A stretch of 25,996 bases of DNA. Source: a virus. Every line of letters starts with the position of its first letter. Positions within the stretch are counted from its first letter, which is position 1. The stretch spans positions 1-25,996 of the IMG/VR virus record IMGVR_UViG_3300043446_005466; one strand, 5' to 3'. Under the pieces are notes generated by a model that saw only the letters and a program-made list of their open reading frames with translations, searched no databases and was not told the origin of the DNA. Made by a program: the position numbers and the translations under genes. Positions 21,386 through 25,996 of this stretch are shown piece by piece.

Positions 21386-22162
21386 ATGCCCTTCACCCTG
21401 TCGCTGCTGCCGCCGCAGCCGGGCATCACCTTCGATGAAGCGGAGCACCGCTACACCTACCAGTCAGCCATCGGCCCGATCAGCCCGGCCAGCGCCACCC
21501 AGGTGCTGACCGTGAGCGGGGCAAAGGCCTTCGATCCCAGCCACTGGCGCCGCAGCCTGATCGATCGGCAGGGCCTGAAGCCAGCTGAAGCCGATGCCTT
21601 TATGGATCGGCATCGCAACCTGCGGGCCGACATTGGAACCGAACTGCACAGCCTGATCCGGGCGGAGCTGCTGGGGCTGCCGTTCAACCCGCCCCGCTAC
21701 GGCGAACCGCTGCAGCTGGTGGCCACCTGGCGCCGGGCCTTCCTGCCGCGGATCGATGAAGTGCTGCTGGTGGAAGTGCCGCTGTGCAGCCGGTGGGGAT
21801 GCTTCACCGGCACGCCCGACCTGCTGGCCCGGGTGGAAGGTCGGCTGCTGGTGGTGGACTGGAAAACGAAAACCGATGCCAGCAAGGCCCGGCCTGATTC
21901 CAGCTGGATCCTGCAGCTGGCAGCGTATGCGGCGCTGGTGGAAGGGGAATACGGGCTGCAGGTGGATGGGGCGCTGAACCTGATGGTGTGGCCCGGTGGC
22001 ACCGCGGATGTTTTCTACAACCGTGCCGATGTGCTCCAGGGCCGGCAGCGGTTCATTGAAGCGCTCAGGAAGCACCACGAAATCCGCGCTGCTCAGGGCT
22101 GCGCATTGCACCGCCGGGCCCTGATCCACCTGGATCAACAGATCGCTTGCGGACGGGTGTAA
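21386..22162 (+). CDS. PD-(D/E)XK (RecB/Cas4-like) exonuclease
   Basis: 258 residues with the order of motifs of the RecB-type nuclease family: GTELHSLIR (85-92, His88), GTPDLLA (142-148, Asp145), LLVVDWKTK (154-162, Asp158 and Lys160) and QLAAYAAL (177-184, Gln177). It would degrade one strand of phage DNA ends to make single strands for the ERF protein two genes upstream. There are no four Cys for an iron-sulphur cluster, unlike many Cas4 proteins. ATG 21386 follows CACCCACCAC at 21369-21378. The next promoter starts inside the last codons of this gene. Confidence 0.88.
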   Translation: MPFTLSLLPPQPGITFDEAEHRYTYQSAIGPISPASATQVLTVSGAKAFDPSHWRRSLIDRQGLKPAEADAFMDRHRNLRADIGTELHSLIRAELLGLPFNPPRYGEPLQLVATWRRAFLPRIDEVLLVEVPLCSRWGCFTGTPDLLARVEGRLLVVDWKTKTDASKARPDSSWILQLAAYAALVEGEYGLQVDGALNLMVWPGGTADVFYNRADVLQGRQRFIEALRKHHEIRAAQGCALHRRALIHLDQQIACGRV

Positions 22163-22175
22163 GCGGTTGTAGAAT
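22147..22175 (+). promoter_or_regulatory. Promoter overlapping the end of the nuclease gene
   Basis: -35 TTGCGG (22147-22152), 17-bp spacer, -10 TAGAAT (22170-22175). GGTGTAA (22156-22162) and an imperfect second heptamer (GGTTGTA, 22165-22171) recall the tandem operator. Just after the -10 there is a perfect palindrome GGGTG-TT-CACCC (22180-22191) that runs into the CACCCACCAC leader. Confidence 0.65.
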
Positions 22176-22204
22176 GCCGGGGTGTTCACCCACCACCCCC
22201 TGCA

Positions 22205-22432
22205 ATGCAGCCCGCTTCACGCCGCCCGTTGATCACCACAGCCTGTTTCACCATCGCCTTTCTGGCCGCTGCTGCAGCCACCCTTCATTCAGCCCCCACA
22301 CCCCGCAATGCTCAGGTTCCTGCTGTGCGGCCTGCTCAGTCGCTTGTGGCATCGCCCACCGACACCAGCTCCCTACCGGCCGATGCAGCCCTGGAGTCCC
22401 GCTACGCAAATGGCTTGCACACCGGGCCCTGA
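22205..22432 (+). CDS. Small exported or membrane-anchored protein (75 aa)
   Basis: Begins MQPASRRPLITTACFTIAFL then AAAAATLHSAPTP: basic residues followed by about 17 hydrophobic residues, a signal peptide or N-terminal anchor. The remaining 45 residues are polar and without pattern. CACCCACCAC lies eight bases before the ATG, and a good promoter is close. Function unknown. It is the first of a run of small overlapping genes that ends with the lysis-type enzymes. Confidence 0.65.
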   Translation: MQPASRRPLITTACFTIAFLAAAAATLHSAPTPRNAQVPAVRPAQSLVASPTDTSSLPADAALESRYANGLHTGP

Positions 22433-22586
22433 ATCCCCCCTGCGCAACTGGGGCTACCACGCAATGGCCACCACCCGCCTGGGCGTCGGTGATCCGATCA
22501 CCCGCCACGAAACCCTGAGCGATTGCGTGCAGCACCTGGAAGCGTGCCTGCCCCTGGATCACCGCACCTGGCAGCACCGCCAATGA
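22410..22586 (+). CDS. Small unknown protein (58 aa), start uncertain
   Basis: The frame reads well in SPLRNWGYHAMATTRLGVGD, then ITRHETLSDCVQHLEACLPL and WQHRQ. The part before ATG 22464 also has good codons, so I prefer ATG 22410, overlapping the previous gene by 23 bases. An ATG at 22308 lies far inside the previous gene and would add LRFLLCGLLSRLWHRPP. The stop overlaps the next ATG (ATGA). No family recognised. Confidence 0.5.
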   Translation: MACTPGPESPLRNWGYHAMATTRLGVGDPITRHETLSDCVQHLEACLPLDHRTWQHRQ

Positions 22587-22882
22587 CAACCCGCACCCTC
22601 TACCTGATCGCCGGCCCCGGCGGCTACCTGGTGGACCTGGCCGATGCCGGCCCAGTGTTCGCCCCAGCCCCCGATCAGGCCATCGAATCGCAGCACCACT
22701 GGCTGAGCAGCACTGCCGCTGTTGCCGCCTGGAAAACCTGCACCGAACAGTGGCCCGGCACTGCCTTCACCCTCGCCCTGGTGCAGCTTCGGCTGTCCAG
22801 CCGCGGCCATTGGCAGCCCATCACTGTCCAGGGTTTCGCCCCTGGCCACACCACCACCCCCCTTCACTCCGACAATGCCTGA
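22583..22882 (+). CDS. Small unknown protein (99 aa)
   Basis: MTTRTLYLIAGPGGYLVDLA, GPVFAPAPDQAIESQHHWLS, AWKTCTEQWPGTAFTLALVQ. The start looks like a small beta domain rather than a membrane segment. It overlaps both neighbours (ATGA upstream, 8 bases downstream), so it belongs to the coupled gene run. No family recognised. Confidence 0.65.
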   Translation: MTTRTLYLIAGPGGYLVDLADAGPVFAPAPDQAIESQHHWLSSTAAVAAWKTCTEQWPGTAFTLALVQLRLSSRGHWQPITVQGFAPGHTTTPLHSDNA

Positions 22883-23375
22883 CCTGAACTGCAACCCGAT
22901 CGAACAGGAAGCCCGGCAGGCATACCTGGAAGCGCTCTATCTGCTGGCCGGCCGTGATCGCCCCGGCGCCCACAACGCTCACACCTACACCGGGCTGCTG
23001 CAGGAGCGCCAGCAGGAGCTGCTGCGCCGCGATGCCCTGGAGCTGAGCACTGCATCACCGCTGCGCACCGAAATGCCCGTGCACGACCTGCTGGGCAGCA
23101 GCATCCGATCGCTGCTGATCGAACCCACCGAAGGTTCCCTGGCCGCCACCAGCGTGATCTGCCGGCTGCTGGCCGCCCGGATTTCGGTCACCGCCAGCCA
23201 GCTGGCCGGCTCCGATGCCGATCGTGCACCGGTGGTGATGGCCACGATCGATGCAGTGGCCGGGTGGCTGCGGCAGGAAGCACTGGTGGCTGAGCGTGCC
23301 CTGATCGCTCACTGCGATCCAGATTTTCACGCCATCCCCGTGCTGGACACCGTTCGCCCTGTCGCCGTCCACTGA
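22875..23375 (+). CDS. Unknown helical protein (166 aa)
   Basis: MPDLNCNPIEQEARQAYLEA, HNAHTYTGLLQERQQELLRR, then VHDLLGSSIRSLLIEPTEGS and ATIDAVAGWLRQEALVAERA. Almost wholly helical, no signal or catalytic motif seen. It overlaps the preceding gene by 8 bases and the next by one base (TGATG). No family recognised. Confidence 0.7.
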   Translation: MPDLNCNPIEQEARQAYLEALYLLAGRDRPGAHNAHTYTGLLQERQQELLRRDALELSTASPLRTEMPVHDLLGSSIRSLLIEPTEGSLAATSVICRLLAARISVTASQLAGSDADRAPVVMATIDAVAGWLRQEALVAERALIAHCDPDFHAIPVLDTVRPVAVH

Positions 23376-23638
23376 TGAACTGCCGTGAAAAGCTGCAGGC
23401 CCTGGGCCTGAGCGATGCCGCCAGCAGCGCTGCCCTGCACTATCTGGCCGATCACCTGGCCCACAGCCTGCACCCGAACCCGCAGGCCCTGCCCCTGTTT
23501 CAGCAGGCCTTTCGCTGCGGCATCCGCGCCGCCTGCGATCAGCTGCGCACCGATGCCGGCGACACCGTGAGCACTGTGGATTTCCACCCGCCCACCACCC
23601 AGGCATCGCACAACCTGCTCACAGCAGCGAATGCCTGA
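23375..23638 (+). CDS. Small unknown helical protein (87 aa)
   Basis: MNCREKLQALGLSDAASSAA, LHYLADHLAHSLHPNPQALP, then FQQAFRCGIRAACDQLRTDA. It looks like a helical bundle. It overlaps the gene before by one base and the gene after by 8 bases. No family recognised. Confidence 0.65.
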   Translation: MNCREKLQALGLSDAASSAALHYLADHLAHSLHPNPQALPLFQQAFRCGIRAACDQLRTDAGDTVSTVDFHPPTTQASHNLLTAANA

Positions 23639-24020
23639 CACCCCAGCGAAGGTGAAGGTGCCCACCGATTTCATTCGGCCGGGCGCCCTTTCCATCACCT
23701 ACAGCCGCCGTGATCGGCTGTTCACCTGCTGGCGCCCGCACGTTTCGCAGGTCGCCACCACCCGGAAGGAAGTGCTGGCCTTCGCCCGCTGGCCCGCCAG
23801 CACACCCACCGGCCAGGCCCTGCGCGAATGGCTCACGGCACTGCTGGCAGCCCCCGCTGAAGCGCACACCTTCAGCAAAGCGGAGCTGCAGGCTGCTGGC
23901 CTGGAGCAGGCACCGGAAGCGCTCACGCCGGAGCTGCTGGTAACTGGGTTCGGCCCCGAATGCCACGCCCCGGATGATCAGGAAATCGATCCCACCGCAA
24001 ACACTCGCACCATCATTTGA
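23631..24020 (+). CDS. Unknown protein (129 aa)
   Basis: MPDTPAKVKVPTDFIRPGAL, SITYSRRDRLFTCWRPHVSQ, KEVLAFARWPASTPTGQALR. An N-terminal beta part with basic residues is followed by helices and an acidic, polar end (DDQEIDPTANTRTII). No family recognised. Coupled by overlap to both neighbours, and last before the lysis-type genes. Confidence 0.65.
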   Translation: MPDTPAKVKVPTDFIRPGALSITYSRRDRLFTCWRPHVSQVATTRKEVLAFARWPASTPTGQALREWLTALLAAPAEAHTFSKAELQAAGLEQAPEALTPELLVTGFGPECHAPDDQEIDPTANTRTII

Positions 24021-24340
24021 TGATCCTTCGCATCGCAGCCCTGCTGAGCATCACCACCTGGGGCCCGCCGGTTTCCGCCCGTGAAGTGCTGGCCACCGTC
24101 TACCACCCCGCCTTCGATGGGGGCACCACCGCCTGCGGTGGCACCTATCGCCACTGGGGTGTGTCGGCAGCGCATCCCTGGCTCAGCTGCGGGCATCGCC
24201 TGCGCATCACCCACAACGGCCGCACACTGAGCGTGCCGGTCACTGACCGCTGCGATTGCTCCAGCGTCGATCTGTCAGCCGGAGCCGCACACCGCCTGGG
24301 TGTGCCGCTGAACGGCACCGCCATTGTCACTGTGAACTGA
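24020..24340 (+). CDS. RlpA-like double-psi beta-barrel protein, secreted
   Basis: 106 residues. Residues 1-20 (MILRIAALLSITTWGPPVSA) look like a cleavable signal peptide. The mature part follows the RlpA pattern: LATVYHPAFDGGTTACGG, then GVSAAHPWLSCGHRLRITHN, GRTLSVPVTDRCDC, and VDLSAGAAHRLGVP. RlpA is a lytic transglycosylase that acts on peptidoglycan lacking stem peptides; the family's acidic residue is matched by the Asp of VTDR. Here a Cys-Asp-Cys replaces the usual GPF segment, which may mean a disulphide. It is small for RlpA and has no SPOR domain. Placed directly before a C39-like peptidase, it may help in cell-wall lysis. Confidence 0.75.
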   Translation: MILRIAALLSITTWGPPVSAREVLATVYHPAFDGGTTACGGTYRHWGVSAAHPWLSCGHRLRITHNGRTLSVPVTDRCDCSSVDLSAGAAHRLGVPLNGTAIVTVN

Positions 24341-24876
24341 TGACCTTCCCGAACCCACTGCCCGTGCCCTACCTGCACCAGCAGGAAATGGCCACCGATG
24401 GCTGGCGCAAGTGCTTCACCACCACCGCCGCGATGATCGCTGAACACCTGGGCGCTGAGCCCCGCGGCATCGCCGGTGAGCAGGCCTTTGATCACATCCG
24501 CGCCACCTATGGCGACACCACCACCAGCGAAGCGCAGCTGGCTGCCCTGCGGCACCTGGGCCTGCAGGCGCACTACGGCACCGATGGCACCCAGCAGCGG
24601 ATCATTGATCTGCTGGATTCCGGTGTGCCGGTCGGCCTGGGGATGCTCCATCACGGCAGCACTGCGCACCCCACTGGTGGCCACTGGATCCTGGCCATCG
24701 GCCACACCCCCACCCACTGCATCGTGCACGACCCATACGGCGAACAGGATCTGGTGAACGGCACCTGGGTGCACCAGGGCAGCGGCGGCCAGGCTGTGCA
24801 TTACAGCTGGGCGAACCTGATCCCCCGCTGGCAGCCCGGCGGCAGCGGCGGCTGGTATCTGTGGGCGACAAAATGA
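24340..24876 (+). CDS. C39-like cysteine peptidase, probable endolysin
   Basis: 178 residues with a papain-like triad in order: Cys25 in RKCFTTTAAMI, His115 in GGHWILAIGHT, and Asp131 in HDPYGEQ. This is the pattern of the C39-like (Peptidase_C39_2) family, members of which occur as phage cell-wall hydrolases. There is no signal peptide, so it would need a holin or the neighbouring secreted protein to reach the wall. Start ATG 24340 overlaps the RlpA-like stop. A processing peptidase for another phage protein is the alternative. Confidence 0.7.
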   Translation: MTFPNPLPVPYLHQQEMATDGWRKCFTTTAAMIAEHLGAEPRGIAGEQAFDHIRATYGDTTTSEAQLAALRHLGLQAHYGTDGTQQRIIDLLDSGVPVGLGMLHHGSTAHPTGGHWILAIGHTPTHCIVHDPYGEQDLVNGTWVHQGSGGQAVHYSWANLIPRWQPGGSGGWYLWATK

Positions 24877-25067
24877 ACCGCCCGCCTGAACCGCTCAGGC
24901 CCTGCTGGCTGGCGCTGGAGGATCGCCGGCACGAAATCCAGCTGGCACTGGACCGCTACAGCGATGCCGGTGCGCCGCCCTGCCCCTGGTGGCTGATCGA
25001 ACGGGGTGTGATCGGGGTGCTGCTGTTGCTGCACCCCCGATACCCCCGCCGTTTCACGCCCCAGTGA
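24873..25067 (+). CDS. Small protein with short hydrophobic C-terminal segment (64 aa)
   Basis: MNRPPEPLRPCWLALEDRRH, then EIQLALDRYSD, and WWLIERGVIGVLLLLHPRYP. The hydrophobic stretch is only 12-14 residues, short for a membrane span, so holin is not supported, although the place after two cell-wall enzymes makes it tempting. Its ATG overlaps the peptidase stop (ATGA). Last gene of the plus-strand run. Confidence 0.6.
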   Translation: MNRPPEPLRPCWLALEDRRHEIQLALDRYSDAGAPPCPWWLIERGVIGVLLLLHPRYPRRFTPQ

Positions 25068-25073
25068 TCGCCT

Positions 25074-25099
25074 GCCCCCCGCCTTAGGGGGGCATTTTT
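25074..25099 (+). terminator. Intrinsic terminator of the plus-strand operon
   Basis: GCCCCCC (25074-25080), loop GCCTTA, GGGGGGC (25087-25093), A, then TTTTT. The loop contains the TAA stop (25084-25086, minus strand) of the convergent tail gene, so that gene's last codons form part of the hairpin. Confidence 0.9.
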
Positions 25100-25996
25100 G
25101 TGGGATCGGTGGCCTGGGTCAGTGGTGGACCGCTGGGTCGCCCGTTCACCATTTTCTGCCACACCCCAGTGCTGGTTTGCACCCAGGTGATCGTCGGCGG
25201 CGCTGATGTTTCCCCGTAGTGCACCCCGTTCAGCTGGAAGGGGCCGGTGTCGGCCGCTGTGGGAACGGTGCCTGGGTTCACACCAGAACTGGCAGCCTGC
25301 TGTGAAATCCAGTTCGTGCCATCAGTCCAGGCGCTGTGGGTTGCATCCCAGTGCCAGGCAGCGGTGCCGCCCGGTGCACGCCAAATGAGACCGCCGGCGG
25401 TGTATTGGCCCCCTGGAGCAGCAGGCGCCTGGTAGAACCCAGCCTGGGTGGCATCCCACACACCAGGCGCTGGAATGCCCGGGTTGTCGGTTTGCCACAG
25501 GTCCGCACCCGTCACGCTGTTATGCCAGCGGCGGCCGCTGGTGCGCCCCGCCGGGCGGCCCACTGTGGTGAGCGTTGCTGTCCAGTCGGTGGGTGAACCA
25601 TCGCCGTGGTGATCGCCGTTCGGATCGGTGGTGTAAGCCACCGCCGCTGCCACAGCGCCACTGGCCGCAGCGGTGGCCGTGCTGGTTTGGCCATCGGCAT
25701 CGGTGAAGGTGGCCACCACCTGCAGGAACTTGCCGGCATCGCCTGCCACTGGGGTGTAGCTGGCGCCGGTGGCCAGGTTTGTCCAGGGCCCGCCTGCCGC
25801 AGCGCCCACCTGCCACTGGAAGGTGGTGATGCTCCAGGGTGCAGTGCCGCCGGTTGGATCGGTTTGCCGTGCAGCGATCAGCGCACCGCCGACCGTGGGA
25901 GCACCGGCCGGGGTGATCGTGATCGTGCCCGGTGCTGTGATCGCCACCACCACCGGCCCCACCGGGGTGCTGTTCATCACCACCTGCTGCGGCGGG
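25084..25996 (-). CDS. Ig-like tail or adhesin protein, 5' end beyond the right edge
   Basis: At least 303 residues; the frame is still open at the window edge, so the start shown by ATG 25977 is probably internal. The region FQWQVGAAAGGPWTNLATGA, SYTPVAGDAGKFLQVVATFT and DADGQTSTAT is an Ig-like domain of the type common in phage tail and bacterial surface proteins. After it comes a Trp/Gly/Asp-rich part (WRAPGGTAAWHWDATHSAWT, GTNWISQ) and an end TWVQTSTGVWQKMVNGRPSG. A receptor-binding or fibre protein is likely. It is convergent with the lysis-type operon and on the same strand as the structural genes at the left edge. Confidence 0.7.
   Translation of the reverse strand, partial: PPQQVVMNSTPVGPVVVAITAPGTITITPAGAPTVGGALIAARQTDPTGGTAPWSITTFQWQVGAAAGGPWTNLATGASYTPVAGDAGKFLQVVATFTDADGQTSTATAAASGAVAAAVAYTTDPNGDHHGDGSPTDWTATLTTVGRPAGRTSGRRWHNSVTGADLWQTDNPGIPAPGVWDATQAGFYQAPAAPGGQYTAGGLIWRAPGGTAAWHWDATHSAWTDGTNWISQQAASSGVNPGTVPTAADTGPFQLNGVHYGETSAPPTITWVQTSTGVWQKMVNGRPSGPPLTQATDPTKMPP

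Noticed and set aside
22308-22409. Nested start resembling an Rz/Rz1-type overlap
   Set aside because: The frame has a hydrophobic start with a Cys, but no valid lipobox, and the host gene lacks the coiled coil of an inner-membrane spanin.
24873-25067. Holin assignment for the 64-residue protein
   Set aside because: Its hydrophobic stretch is too short for a confident membrane span, and only one is present.
1-25996. tRNA, rRNA, integrase, transposase or a clear lysogeny repressor
   Set aside because: None recognised on reading both strands; the HTH-like protein at 18081-18773 is too uncertain to be called a repressor.

Overview
The window is a contiguous piece of a GC-rich, densely packed double-stranded DNA phage genome (or a prophage-like region). 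It carries packaging, portal and head genes, a primase-helicase, an ERF-type recombination module, lysis-type enzymes and tail-type proteins. I see no integrase, tRNA, rRNA, transposase or CRISPR array. The DUF4055-type portal, VirE-type primase-helicase and scarcity of Shine-Dalgarno sequences would suit a tailed (siphovirus-like) phage of a picocyanobacterium such as Synechococcus or Cyanobium. That host is an inference; nothing here proves it.

Layout. (1) Positions 1-6892, minus strand: a structural and packaging operon read right to left. The order is RusA-like resolvase, a doubtful 43-codon ORF, probable small terminase, large terminase, a small protein, portal, minor head protein, a small protein, and a collagen-like protein cut by the left edge. 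Most junctions are overlaps of the TGATG or ATGA kind. (2) 6893-7387: non-coding, GC-rich, with a perfect 22-bp inverted repeat, tandem repeats and a minus-strand terminator. (3) 7388-10462, minus: an early or nucleotide-metabolism operon with a dCTP deaminase, a DUF3310 protein, an NrdR-like zinc-ribbon protein and several unknowns. (4) 10463-11584: a 1.1-kb gene-free region with repeated GTGATCA boxes and the most AT-rich stretch of the window, a candidate replication origin. (5) 11585-14503, minus: a 972-residue primase-helicase. (6) 14504-14645: a divergent promoter region where the coding strand switches. (7) 14646-25067, plus: small unknown genes, an SF2 helicase, a possible HTH protein, a ribbon-helix-helix protein, an ERF annealing protein, a repeat protein with a possible SSB-like tail, a PD-(D/E)XK nuclease, a run of small accessory genes, then an RlpA-like protein and a C39-like peptidase. 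(8) 25084-25996, minus: the 3' part of an Ig-like tail or adhesin protein, convergent with the plus operon and sharing its terminator.

How it works together. The 7.4-22.2 kb part looks like the replication, recombination and nucleotide part. Packaging and virion genes lie on the minus strand at both edges, so the window probably spans the whole non-virion half of the genome. Two features recur and are not explained by gene content. One is a tandem GGTGYAA operator-like element, two heptamers 10 bp apart, lying between -35 and -10 in several promoters on both strands. The other is a short C-rich leader, CACCCACCAC, a few bases before many start codons where a Shine-Dalgarno sequence would be expected. 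Together they suggest a phage-wide regulatory and translation-leader system that I do not recognise from known phages.
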